This document shows positions 56,864 through 64,000 of a stretch of 64,000 nucleotides of DNA, one piece after another. Made by a program: the position numbers and the translations under genes. Origin of the DNA: JBGTGG01 sp964398945 (GTDB lineage Bacteria > Bacteroidota > Bacteroidia > Cytophagales > Cyclobacteriaceae); NCBI GenBank assembly GCA_964398945.1, contig CAYNOT010000004.1:1-64000 (forward strand), given 5' to 3'. How positions within the stretch are numbered: the stretch's first letter is position 1; each line of letters opens with the position of its first letter. Below the pieces are notes generated by a model. That model was not told the DNA's origin. It made no database searches and was given only the letters and a program-made list of their open reading frames with translations.

Positions 56864-57763
56864 CTAGTGAACATTCAGGTATGCAAATATGTCGATAAGG
56901 TCAACCTCATACAAGTTGCCTCCAATTCCAAACTCGATTTCATCAACTATATATAGCTTTTTACCGGTTGGATTAAAACTTATCCCAGCCTTATGGCTAT
57001 AGTGATTCAAATTAATGACAAAAGTTTTAGATTGGGATAGTTTCCCAAAAACTGGTTTTAAGATTAGTTGTACCCGGTTGTGAAACAGCAAGGCCAACAA
57101 TTGGCCATCGGGTGTAATGTCAGCATCGGTTACCCAATTATCAAAAGCATTGTTTTTTTTGTCGAGGTATATGGAATCTACAACGGTTGCAATTTGATCT
57201 CCGGCATGTTGGTTGAGCATATAAACTTTTGAATAACCCGAGTGGGGCACCGTTCTGTTTTTTGAAATAAGGTAGAGTTTTTCATTGTTCCAGATAAAGG
57301 CGTCCATATCAAAATTTTGCTTGCCGGGGGAAGGTGGGTACCCATCCTGATCTTCATATCGGTACGTGATGATGCCGGCATTGATAGGGGGATCCTTTTG
57401 CTCAGGGCCTACAATGTATATTTTTAAATTCTTCCTATCGTTCTTGTTGTTACCGAACGACCCGATGTAGAGTGTACTATCCCGATCCATTGCCAATGCT
57501 TCCCAACCGTTGTTGATGTGATTTAGATACAAGGTTTTTTTAATATTTCCTGTGGTATCAAACCCGTACAAAACAGGGATTCCGCCATCGTTGTGACTCC
57601 AGAAGAAATTTTCGTGGATTGCTATAAGCCCGGATGCTTCCTTTAGTTGTGAAGGAAGTTTTGTTATCAACCGAGGTGGTATTGTAAAAGAATGCCCGAC
57701 AAATGCCTGGGAAAATGCATTCGAGGAAAGAAGAAATGAAAAAAGCAAGGGCCTTAGGTTCAA
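56864..57763 (-). CDS. Secreted beta-propeller-like protein of unknown function
   Basis: A 299-residue protein. It starts with TTG 57763, two bases after the preceding stop; no in-frame ATG occurs before residue ~91, and the TTG gives a normal signal peptide (MNLRPLLFSFLLSSNAFSQ). The rest has repeated blade-like strands such as LPSQLKEASGLIAIHENFFWSHNDGG, WEALAMDRDSTLYIGSFGNN, NFDMDAFIWNNEKLYLISK and DADITPDGQLLALLFHN. This pattern is known in Bacteroidota proteins related to SdiA-regulated or esterase-like-phytase propellers. No catalytic set can be named. It is the last gene of the seven-gene EPS operon, which suggests a periplasmic or surface role linked to the polymer. Confidence 0.8.
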   Translation of the reverse strand: MNLRPLLFSFLLSSNAFSQAFVGHSFTIPPRLITKLPSQLKEASGLIAIHENFFWSHNDGGIPVLYGFDTTGNIKKTLYLNHINNGWEALAMDRDSTLYIGSFGNNKNDRKNLKIYIVGPEQKDPPINAGIITYRYEDQDGYPPSPGKQNFDMDAFIWNNEKLYLISKNRTVPHSGYSKVYMLNQHAGDQIATVVDSIYLDKKNNAFDNWVTDADITPDGQLLALLFHNRVQLILKPVFGKLSQSKTFVINLNHYSHKAGISFNPTGKKLYIVDEIEFGIGGNLYEVDLIDIFAYLNVH

Positions 57764-57765
57764 CG

Positions 57766-58527
57766 CTATTTGATTTTTTCCCAGGAAGTGTAAAAGCCAC
57801 TGGAAAACTGACGGGGAAGAAAATCAATAACCCAACAGTCCAACTGCTGCAAAAATTTTACACGCTTGGCAAAAAAAGAATACGGAAAAACGTTTTCGAT
57901 GAAGTCGGAGTTTTTCCAGGATGCATTTTTAAAATTCGAATCCTGCAACATTTTCCTAAAAGACCCCGCAGAAAAAAATTGGATATGCGTAAGATCAGGA
58001 TTGGAACTTTGTAATGTGGCATTTGAATACCCAAGCATTTTTTTAATCTGGTAGATCCGTTTTTGCATCCCTTTTTTGACTAACCATTGAACGGGCCTTG
58101 TCACCAAAAATTCGCGGGGGCCAAAGCCATTGGGCACGGTTGCAATCAATAAACCATCCACTGCCAGTTTTCTAAAACATGTTGCCACCAATTGTTGGGG
58201 AAAGTTTAGATGCTCCAACACCTCACTACAAATGATAATATCGAAGTTATCATCAAGTGTATCATTGTCCGCATCTAAAACTTCAAACTTTACATTGGCG
58301 AATGAATTGTTTTGATTTGCGATTGCTATGGATTCCACACTAACGTCAACCCCCAAAACGTCATAGCCTAACGAACCCAGGGCAAAAGATATATTTCCAT
58401 TTCCACAACCAATATCGAGTATCTTTCCGGTCTTTTTGGTTGTTTTTACCTGGTCAACTATGAATGATAAACGTTTGAAATCTTCAACGTTTTTGTAATT
58501 GGTATATTGCTGATAGGGTTTGCTCAT
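57766..58527 (-). CDS. Class I SAM-dependent methyltransferase
   Basis: A 253-residue methyltransferase. Motif I is ILDIGCGNGNISFALGSLG (about 36-54), beta-2 ends in VLGVDVS, motif II region DIIICSEVLEHLNFPQQLV, then LIATVPNGFGPREF. This is the UbiG/UbiE-like pattern common to sugar- and small-molecule methylases. The C-terminal ~90 residues (VKKGMQKRIYQIKKMLGYSN and on) may hold the substrate cap. It overlaps the upstream glycosyltransferase gene by 4 bp (ATGA) and is followed after 2 bp by the secreted protein gene, so it is a middle member of the operon. A methyl group on the EPS or its lipid carrier is inferred. Confidence 0.9.
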   Translation of the reverse strand: MSKPYQQYTNYKNVEDFKRLSFIVDQVKTTKKTGKILDIGCGNGNISFALGSLGYDVLGVDVSVESIAIANQNNSFANVKFEVLDADNDTLDDNFDIIICSEVLEHLNFPQQLVATCFRKLAVDGLLIATVPNGFGPREFLVTRPVQWLVKKGMQKRIYQIKKMLGYSNATLQSSNPDLTHIQFFSAGSFRKMLQDSNFKNASWKNSDFIENVFPYSFFAKRVKFLQQLDCWVIDFLPRQFSSGFYTSWEKIK

Positions 58528-59648
58528 TGGTGGTTGATTTGGTATTTCGATGCTATGTTTTTATAGACAGTTTCAATTTGCCGGGCCATCTTGGATACTT
58601 CGAATTCATTTTCAATTGTTTGGACGGCAGCGTTGCACAATCGCAGGCGTAGTTGTGAATCGTTGCTAATTGCCAGAATGGAATCGGATAGCCCTATTGT
58701 GTCTCCCGGTTTGATGAGTATTCCATTTTTGTTGTTGTTCACAATTTCCTTTGTTCCGTCAACATCCGTTGCAATAACAGCTTTACCCATTGCCATCGCT
58801 TCCAATAACCCGATGGGCAGCCCTTCCCATAACGAAGGGAGGCAGAATACATCAATGATGTTTAGCAAGGCGGATACGTCTGTTCGGAACCCGACAAAGA
58901 AAACCTTTTCACGAATCCCTAAATCGTCAACGCGCAGTTTTGTTTGCTTAACCAGTTCCCCATCGCCAACCATTAACAAGGTTAAATTATTTTTTGATTT
59001 AGAAGCATGGTAAAACCCTTCTACCATGGTGATGGGATCTTTTTGTTTTGTCATCCGGGCAATAAACCCAATCAAAATGGAATCTTTTGGGATACCGAAA
59101 TCTGTACGTAAATCCGGAAATGCCAGGTTCCTGTCGAACTTTTGTAAATCAACACCATTTTTAATAACAATGGATTTAAAATTAGGGATGTATTTTCTTC
59201 CTGTTTCCTGATTGGAATCAGAAACATTCAACACTTCAGTTGATTGCCGGGTAAGAAACCGTTCACCCAATATCCGTATTACCTTTTTTAGTGGCCCGTT
59301 GTTTTCGTGGATAGACCAACCATGGACGGTATACAAGAGGGGGATATTCAATTTTTTTGCAGCCCAATAAACATTTGACAAAGCACGCGTTCCATGCGCA
59401 TGGATGATGTCAACATTTTCATTTTTAATGTGGTGAACAACCTTTCCCCAAATCCGGAAGTCAAAGGGATAATCGGTCGGAATAATAAAATTTGAAATCC
59501 CTTTGCGATTTAAAGATTCGATCATCAATCCTCCCGAAAAGGCCAAAACACAGGACTCAAACCCTGGCGCCAGGTTAGTAACCAGGTCCAATACATGGCT
59601 TTCACCTCCACCTATTGAACCCTGCCGTATACAATGGAGAATTTTCAC
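58524..59648 (-). CDS. Family 4 glycosyltransferase (GT-B)
   Basis: A 374-residue GT4 enzyme counted from GTG 59648 (KILHCIRQGSIGGGESHVLDL). A TTG 13 codons upstream would overlap the previous gene; the GTG fits the usual GT4 start and lies 11 bp after that gene's stop. The acceptor half has DIIHAHGTRALSNVYWAAK and YTVHGW. The donor half has GFIARMTKQKDPITMVEGF, LLMVGDGELV, VFFVGFRTDV and the EX7E region PSLWEGLPIGLLEAMAMGKAVIATD, with retaining-enzyme residues in place. It transfers a sugar from a nucleotide donor to the growing lipid-linked unit in the cytoplasm. The donor is not known. Confidence 0.95.
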   Translation of the reverse strand: MKILHCIRQGSIGGGESHVLDLVTNLAPGFESCVLAFSGGLMIESLNRKGISNFIIPTDYPFDFRIWGKVVHHIKNENVDIIHAHGTRALSNVYWAAKKLNIPLLYTVHGWSIHENNGPLKKVIRILGERFLTRQSTEVLNVSDSNQETGRKYIPNFKSIVIKNGVDLQKFDRNLAFPDLRTDFGIPKDSILIGFIARMTKQKDPITMVEGFYHASKSKNNLTLLMVGDGELVKQTKLRVDDLGIREKVFFVGFRTDVSALLNIIDVFCLPSLWEGLPIGLLEAMAMGKAVIATDVDGTKEIVNNNKNGILIKPGDTIGLSDSILAISNDSQLRLRLCNAAVQTIENEFEVSKMARQIETVYKNIASKYQINHQ

Positions 59649-59659
59649 TTTTGCTGAAT

Positions 59660-60547
59660 TTATTTCGATGGATGGGACAGGTTCCAAAAGACACCATTTA
59701 AAAAAGATTTTGCCAACTGAAAATCCTGGTTGAGCAGATGTGCAATCAGGTTTTTAGGGATTGATACAAGGGAAAAAAAAGCAATCCAGGATAATTTTTT
59801 GAGACCACGGGTATTTCGTCTTAAGTAAAGCAATCGGTTTCTGGTCATGTAGAATGTTTTTAGTGGGGAGTTTTTTCCAGTGGATTGTGATTCTTTATGG
59901 TAAACAATAGCGTCTGCTTCTACATACGCCTTGTACCCATTTCGTTTAATAGACTCGCACCAATCGATTTCTTCATAGTAAAGAAAAAACAATTCGGGCA
60001 TATTGCCAACCTTTTCAATTACCTTTCGCGGGATCATCATGGCTGCCCCATGAATCAAATCGGTAGGACGCGCGCCCGTATATTGTCCTTTGTCGATTTC
60101 CAAAAAACCGATCCGCTTATTTCTTCCTGTATAGGGGTTTACGTTTGAACATCCCACGTATTGAATTTTATTACCGGAGTTAAAAAAGATGATTTTTGGT
60201 GAAACGATACCTATGGATGGATCGCGCAATAAAAGCCCGACCATGGGTTCCAAAAAATTGGGTGCTACTTCGGTATCGTTGTTTAAAAAAAGCATATACT
60301 CACCATTCGCATGCTTTAACCCAAGGTTGTTTCCACCAGAAAACCCCAGATTGACATTGCTCCTGACAAATTTCACTGCCGGATAATGCGAATTGATGAG
60401 TTGTTCCGGGTTTTCGTTGGAGGCATTGTCGACAATGATGACTTCAAAATTTGTATACGTTGCTTTTTTTAAAGAGGTAAGTAATTCGAGGGTAACAGCT
60501 GTTGTATTGAAATTTATTGAGATAATAGATACAAGAGGTGTTTCCAT
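59660..60547 (-). CDS. Family 2 glycosyltransferase (rhamnosyltransferase-like)
   Basis: A 295-residue soluble GT2 enzyme. It shows VSIISINFNTTAVTLELLTSL at the start, VDNASNENPE (~40-49), NLGFSGGNNLGLKHANGEY (~66-84) and the DxD-like NNDTEV (~88-93). The block LIHGAAMMIPRKVIEKVG with FFLYYEEIDWCESIKRNGY is typical of the WbbL/rhamnosyltransferase branch. These invert the anomeric centre and often use dTDP-L-rhamnose, but the sugar cannot be called from sequence alone. It lies between two other glycosyltransferase genes with gaps of 9 and 11 bp. Confidence 0.93.
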   Translation of the reverse strand: METPLVSIISINFNTTAVTLELLTSLKKATYTNFEVIIVDNASNENPEQLINSHYPAVKFVRSNVNLGFSGGNNLGLKHANGEYMLFLNNDTEVAPNFLEPMVGLLLRDPSIGIVSPKIIFFNSGNKIQYVGCSNVNPYTGRNKRIGFLEIDKGQYTGARPTDLIHGAAMMIPRKVIEKVGNMPELFFLYYEEIDWCESIKRNGYKAYVEADAIVYHKESQSTGKNSPLKTFYMTRNRLLYLRRNTRGLKKLSWIAFFSLVSIPKNLIAHLLNQDFQLAKSFLNGVFWNLSHPSK

Positions 60548-60556
60548 ACGATTCCT

Positions 60557-61744
60557 TTATTTTGTTTGATCCATCTGCTTGCCATGCGGTGTATGGATAA
60601 ATTTTTTATTGGCCCCCTTCAGTTGGAACATTAAGCCGAACATTCTAAAAAACAAAGAGGGGACAATAAAAACCGCCCTTAGTAAATCTTTGTTATAAAA
60701 ATTCCGGGGAACTGCGATGAACAACGTTAGGATATTGATCAAAAGTAAAACACCCCAAATGATGTATGGATAATAAAAGAACGCTGACAAAAAGAATGAA
60801 ATCATAAACAAAGAAAAAAGGATACCCAAATTCAATAGCCTTGGAAGCTGGATATTTTGAATAAACCCACTGTGGTAAAACTCAAAATTCCCCTTAAAAA
60901 GAAGCCTCCAACTTTCCAGGAAATACTTTTTCAAGTAAATAAATTGACTCGATAACCATCTTCTTCGCTGGTTGCCAAACACCTCAGAAGAGCTGACTTT
61001 TTCATCGTACACGAAAGCCCCTTTTGCATAAAAAACCGATATTTTTTTTCGCAGCAAACCAAGTTCAAGTTCACGATCAAAACCCCCTATACTATCCAGT
61101 CCAAGAATGATTTCTTTGAACACTTCATACCGGAAGGCCATACCCGAACCAATGAGTGGCGAGGATAAGCCCAATCCTACTGCCCCTTGTCGATACAGGA
61201 AGTTGTTGATGTGTTCACTCAATCCATCCAATATTGCCATTGAAGTATTGTTGTTTTTTGCAACCCGTTGGGCTTGAATAGCATCATGCCCCGAATTGAT
61301 CAGTGTGTTGATCTGTTCCAGGAAATTTTCTTCGATCGTATTGTCCGCATCCAACAAAAGCACAAAATCATATTGATTTGGCAATTTTTTCAGGGCGGTT
61401 TGGAGGGATTTTACTTTGGTGCTCTTTTCAAAAAACACTTCGAGGATGTCGACCCCTGTTTCTTTAAGTTGATGAAGGGTTTCAGGCAGGAACGAGTCCG
61501 CAATAACTATCACGTCAAAGTACTCCTGCGGATATCGTTGGCGGAAAGCGTGAGTAGCAGTTTCCACGATTACAGCATCCTCTTTATATCCGGGAATCAA
61601 AATAATGAACCGGTGGAATGCCGGTTTTACTGAGGTGTTATAATAATTGGGGGTTACATACAAGAAACCGCCAATTGTCATAATTGTGAAGTAACCTGTT
61701 ACAAAAACGAAGTAAGCAAGTACTAAACTTTCAAGAAAAATCAT
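60557..61744 (-). CDS. Membrane-bound processive-type family 2 glycosyltransferase
   Basis: A 395-residue protein. One N-terminal helix (~5-30), then a GT-A domain with ILIPGYKEDAVIV (~48-60), VIADS (~81-85), LLLDADNTIE (~129-138, DxD), GSGMAFRYEVF and the acceptor DREL (~222-225). The QRRRW motif (~258-262) of processive enzymes is present in GNQRRRWLSSQF. Three or four C-terminal helices follow. It resembles cellulose/hyaluronan synthase-like GT2 enzymes in layout. In the operon it follows the initiating sugar transferase by 20 bp, so it may add the second sugar at the membrane rather than make a homopolymer. Confidence 0.93.
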   Translation of the reverse strand: MIFLESLVLAYFVFVTGYFTIMTIGGFLYVTPNYYNTSVKPAFHRFIILIPGYKEDAVIVETATHAFRQRYPQEYFDVIVIADSFLPETLHQLKETGVDILEVFFEKSTKVKSLQTALKKLPNQYDFVLLLDADNTIEENFLEQINTLINSGHDAIQAQRVAKNNNTSMAILDGLSEHINNFLYRQGAVGLGLSSPLIGSGMAFRYEVFKEIILGLDSIGGFDRELELGLLRKKISVFYAKGAFVYDEKVSSSEVFGNQRRRWLSSQFIYLKKYFLESWRLLFKGNFEFYHSGFIQNIQLPRLLNLGILFSLFMISFFLSAFFYYPYIIWGVLLLINILTLFIAVPRNFYNKDLLRAVFIVPSLFFRMFGLMFQLKGANKKFIHTPHGKQMDQTK

Positions 61745-61764
61745 ATTGGGGATTTGGGAAGGGT

Positions 61765-62850
61765 TCAGACCGCCTCTTTTTGAAGCATGGCCGGAATGGT
61801 ACTAAAAATTATTTTCAGGTCGAGCCAAAAGGAATTGGTCATGGCATATTCCATATCCAATTGAATCCTTTCTTCCGGTGACATGTTGTCTTTCCCTCTT
61901 TTCGAGATTTGCCATAGCCCTGTAATTCCTGCCGGGGCAAGGAAACGCCATGCGATTTGGTCTTTTGTTAATTGTTCAGCTTCATACAGGGGCAATGGCC
62001 GGTTTCCAACTAACGACATATCGCCTTTAAGAACATTGATCAATTGGGGGATTTCATCGAGGCTGGTCTTTCTTAGAAATGCACCCAGTTTTGTAACGCG
62101 CGGATCGTCTTTTATCTTAAAGAAGACACCACCTCCTTCTTCGCTATATTGATTTCGATACATTAATTTTTTGATTTCACTGTCGGCCCCAACACGCATC
62201 GTCCTGAATTTATAAAAATCAAAAATCTTGTAGCCTGTACCTGCTCTTTTAGAGACATAAAAAAAAGGCCCCTTTGAATCAAGTTTTACAGCAATCGCAA
62301 CAAGAAGCATAATCGGGGAGAGGAAAAAAATCGCCCCTCCTGAGAGGATAATATCAAAAATCCTTTTATTGCTCCATACCTTCATCACCGGTGCATCGGA
62401 GGCGGTGCTCGTAGCTTGAGGGTTTTTAACGCGATCGTTTTTGTATTCTTTTAGTTTTTTTATGAATTCAAGCCGCTTTAAGAAACCGGTTGTCAGGGTT
62501 CCAAAATAATAGTCGTCCGCGCCAAGTGTTAATGCGATATCCTTGGAGGGTTCTTCATATTTTTTTGTGTAAAAAATCAGCGGGATTGCTTTTTGACGGC
62601 ACTGCTCTTTTAATTGTATCAGCCCATCGATCGATAAATCAGTATCGATAAAAACCGCATCCGGTCTATGAAGGCCAAATTCTATTATGGAAAGGGCTTG
62701 GTCCAGCGATGCAAATGAATTGTAGATCTGCTCTTGTTCGTAGGCGGCTTCAACCGTCACTTCATTGCTGACGCGCACAATATGTTTTAGTGCTTTCCCG
62801 TCCTGGGGTCGGGTAAGTGATAAATGAGGGGCTTTTAAACTTGCTTCCAT
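61765..62850 (-). CDS. Initiating polyprenyl-phosphate sugar transferase with N-terminal pseudo-receiver domain
   Basis: A 361-residue fusion. Residues ~20-137 follow a response-regulator fold: an FIDTDLSIDGLIQL block (67-80) at the phosphorylation site and GADDYYFGTL (110-119) at the end. The conserved Lys of the usual GADDYLxKP is missing, so it is a pseudo-receiver. Residues ~155-361 are a Bac_transf domain: KRIFDIILSGGAIFFLSP with one re-entrant helix, KRAGTGYKIFDFYKFRTM, DDPRVTKLGAFLRKTSLDEIPQL (D265-E266 catalytic pair) and GDMSLVGNRP. Such enzymes attach the first sugar-phosphate to undecaprenyl phosphate. A stand-alone receiver is encoded just before it, with 1 bp between. This points to signal control of EPS initiation. 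Confidence 0.93.
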   Translation of the reverse strand: MEASLKAPHLSLTRPQDGKALKHIVRVSNEVTVEAAYEQEQIYNSFASLDQALSIIEFGLHRPDAVFIDTDLSIDGLIQLKEQCRQKAIPLIFYTKKYEEPSKDIALTLGADDYYFGTLTTGFLKRLEFIKKLKEYKNDRVKNPQATSTASDAPVMKVWSNKRIFDIILSGGAIFFLSPIMLLVAIAVKLDSKGPFFYVSKRAGTGYKIFDFYKFRTMRVGADSEIKKLMYRNQYSEEGGGVFFKIKDDPRVTKLGAFLRKTSLDEIPQLINVLKGDMSLVGNRPLPLYEAEQLTKDQIAWRFLAPAGITGLWQISKRGKDNMSPEERIQLDMEYAMTNSFWLDLKIIFSTIPAMLQKEAV

Positions 62851-62851
62851 A

Positions 62852-63244
62852 CTACTTGGCTAGCACATTTTGATCACGGTCAGATTTGATGGCCTTCTCA
62901 ACCTCATCCAATAATGCCTGTGGTTCAAAGGGTTTTACAAGATAGTTGCTGGCACCTAAGTCCAAGCATTGTTTTCGTTTCGCGGCATCTTCATACCCCG
63001 ATAGCATCAGTACCGGAATATCTTTGAACAATCCACTTTCCCTTAAATTTTCCAATAGTTCAATACCATCCAGGGACGGCATCTTTACATCCGAAACAAT
63101 AAGGTCAGGAATATTCCCATCTGAAAGCCATGCCCAGGCCTCCATTCCATTATTCATTACGACTACTTCATACTTGCTATGCAAAATTTTTTCTAAAAGC
63201 CAGCACAAAGGACTGTCATCTTCAATGACCAATACCTTCTTCAT
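62852..63244 (-). CDS. Stand-alone response regulator receiver domain
   Basis: A 130-residue CheY-like protein starting at ATG 63244 (MKKVLVIEDD); an in-frame ATG 33 codons upstream would add a non-family extension and is not used. The acidic pair is E8-D9-D10, the phosphoacceptor is D52 (VSDVKMPSLDG), the switch Ser is S82 (MLSGYED) and the Lys is K104 (YLVKPFEP). All active-site residues are present, so it can be phosphorylated. There is no output domain. It is the first gene of the EPS operon, followed after 1 bp by the sugar transferase with a pseudo-receiver. No histidine kinase is encoded nearby, so its kinase lies elsewhere. Confidence 0.95.
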   Translation of the reverse strand: MKKVLVIEDDSPLCWLLEKILHSKYEVVVMNNGMEAWAWLSDGNIPDLIVSDVKMPSLDGIELLENLRESGLFKDIPVLMLSGYEDAAKRKQCLDLGASNYLVKPFEPQALLDEVEKAIKSDRDQNVLAK

Positions 63245-63577
63245 GGTACAAAAGTTTAAATACCCAACAAAAAAATGCTGCTCTAAAGATCGAGATTGAT
63301 TAAAGACGGGATCTTTAAAGCCAACTGTTAATAGACAATTCAAAATTAATTAAATTTTTGACTCTTATGTAACCCAAGTATTGAAATTATCTAAAAAGAA
63401 GTGTATTAACCAGTATTTTTTCAGTTTTTGTTTCATTTCAATAAGATGGGTGTTCAAACAATTTACTGGAATCGCAATTTACTGGAATCGATTGTGATTT
63501 GAACTGCCCCATGTTCACTGCTTTTGCTAGTTTTACGCTTTGCATCCCCATCATTATATAAATAAAGCCCCGATTGA
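63245..63577. other. 333-bp intergenic region between divergent genes
   Basis: No gene is seen. It separates the minus-strand EPS operon from the plus-strand SDR gene and must hold promoters for both, but no good TTTG-N19-TAnnTTTG pair was found. The only clear structure is the direct repeat at 63459-63490. Confidence 0.55.
63459..63490. repeat. Two perfect tandem 16-bp units
   Basis: CAATTTACTGGAATCG occurs twice with no spacer (63459-63474 and 63475-63490). The repeat lies about 90 bp upstream of the SDR start. Twin sites of this size can bind a dimeric regulator, but a simple duplication is just as likely. Confidence 0.7.
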
Positions 63578-64000
63578 ATGGCTAACATACGCTCTTCCAC
63601 TATTAAAAATGTCCTGATTTTAGGCGCCACATCCGATGTAGCAAAAGTGCTGGCTAGTGAATATTCCACCGCTGGAAATTCAATTTTGCTGGCTGCCCGG
63701 TCTGTTGGTCGACTTGACTCTTTGAAAAGTGACCTCATAATCAAATACCAAAATAAAGTTGAACTGGTAGAGTTTGATGCATCCCTGCCCGCTACGCACC
63801 AACAGTTTTATGACAGCTTACATGTGAAACCTGACGTGGTGGTTTGCCTTTTCGGGTTTCTGGGAGGAATACCGGAAGACCGCAGTTGGAAGGCAACAGA
63901 AGAAATCCTCATGGTCAATTTTGTAGGTTGTGTTTCCATCCTGAACATTGTTGCCAACGATTTTGCGAAACGTAACGAAGGGGTAATAGTAGGAGTAAGC
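63578..64000 (+). CDS. SDR-family oxidoreductase, 3' end outside the window
   Basis: An open frame of 141 codons from ATG 63578 to the window edge. The nucleotide-binding motif is NVLILGATSDVAKVLASEY (residues ~11-29), followed by LLAARSVGRLDSLKSDL, EFDAS (NxD position), VVVCLFGFLGG and the helix NFVGCVSILNIVANDFAKRN. The catalytic YxxxK lies beyond the end. The GATSDVA form is seen in SDRs acting on lipid-linked sugars (DprE2-like) and others. With the UbiA-type transferase gene at 26079-26948 in the same region a lipid-linked pentose pathway is possible, but this is only a guess. Partial gene. Confidence 0.88.
   Translation, partial: MANIRSSTIKNVLILGATSDVAKVLASEYSTAGNSILLAARSVGRLDSLKSDLIIKYQNKVELVEFDASLPATHQQFYDSLHVKPDVVVCLFGFLGGIPEDRSWKATEEILMVNFVGCVSILNIVANDFAKRNEGVIVGVS

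Noticed and set aside
63463..63744. Minus-strand frame of 93 codons near the window end
   Set aside because: It is antisense to the start of the SDR gene, whose GATSDVA cofactor motif supports the plus strand.
1..64000. tRNA, rRNA, transposase and phage genes
   Set aside because: Looked for in all intergenic stretches and among the translated frames; nothing with a cloverleaf, rRNA-like block, DDE/HUH transposase motif or phage structural protein was found.

Overview
The window looks like a contig from a Bacteroidota bacterium, most likely order Cytophagales; the genus cannot be read from the sequence. The case rests on type IX secretion (T9SS) sorting domains of both kinds (type A with a YPNP motif, type B/CHU_C with an FTPNGDG motif), two PorP/SprF-family outer-membrane proteins, signal peptides ending in xSQ/AQ, promoter-like TAnnTTTG elements instead of strong Shine-Dalgarno sites, and short interspersed palindromes of the kind common in this phylum. 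A run of exactly 100 N (17631-17730) shows this is a scaffolded draft assembly. No tRNA, rRNA, CRISPR array, transposase or phage gene was found.

Layout. (1) 1-2.6 kb holds small housekeeping-type genes: a membrane protein, an RRM RNA-binding protein, a secreted NTF2-like protein and a rhomboid protease. (2) 2.6-11.9 kb is one gene for a 3107-residue T9SS type A surface protein with a glycine-rich head and ~900-residue internal duplications. (3) 12.1-15.9 kb, minus strand: a short-chain dehydrogenase, an outer-membrane beta-barrel protein, a YebC-family protein and a membrane GT2 glycosyltransferase. (4) 16.0-25.5 kb, plus strand: a T9SS operon made of a giant MBG-repeat protein with a type B sorting domain (interrupted by the gap), its PorP/SprF partner, and a PD40-repeat protein with a degenerate OmpA-like tail. 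(5) 25.5-43.0 kb: exopolysaccharide (EPS) genes in blocks of alternating strand. One is a six-gene minus-strand operon (SGNH hydrolase, NodU/CmcH carbamoyltransferase, DUF5989-like, SxtJ-like, UbiA-family transferase, HAD phosphatase). The others supply a Wzz/BY-kinase-like co-polymerase, sulfotransferase, flippase, glycosyltransferase, a new 43-residue membrane protein, O-antigen ligase/polymerase, a half-length TolC-like protein, a GT-C-like membrane protein, an acyltransferase and a methyltransferase. (6) 43.4-56.6 kb, minus strand: two giant secreted proteins that each begin with an alpha/beta-hydrolase carrying a visible Ser-Asp-His triad, with a PorP/SprF-SPOR chimera between them. (7) 56.9-63.2 kb, minus strand: a seven-gene operon from a stand-alone receiver domain and an initiating sugar transferase with a pseudo-receiver head, through three glycosyltransferases and a methyltransferase, to a secreted propeller-like protein. 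The window ends inside an SDR gene.

Together, sections 5 and 7 encode most of a Wzx/Wzy-type pathway: initiation (61765-62850), chain assembly (several GT2/GT4 enzymes), modification (carbamoyl, sulfate, acyl, methyl), flipping, polymerisation and chain-length control. No Wza-type exporter is visible. The T9SS genes would put very long, repeat-built adhesin-like or enzyme-bearing proteins on the same cell surface. The most interesting arrangement is the operon 51391-56622/50063-51385: a hydrolase on a 15-domain PKD-like stalk with a type B sorting signal, translated just before a PorP/SprF barrel that carries a peptidoglycan-binding SPOR domain.
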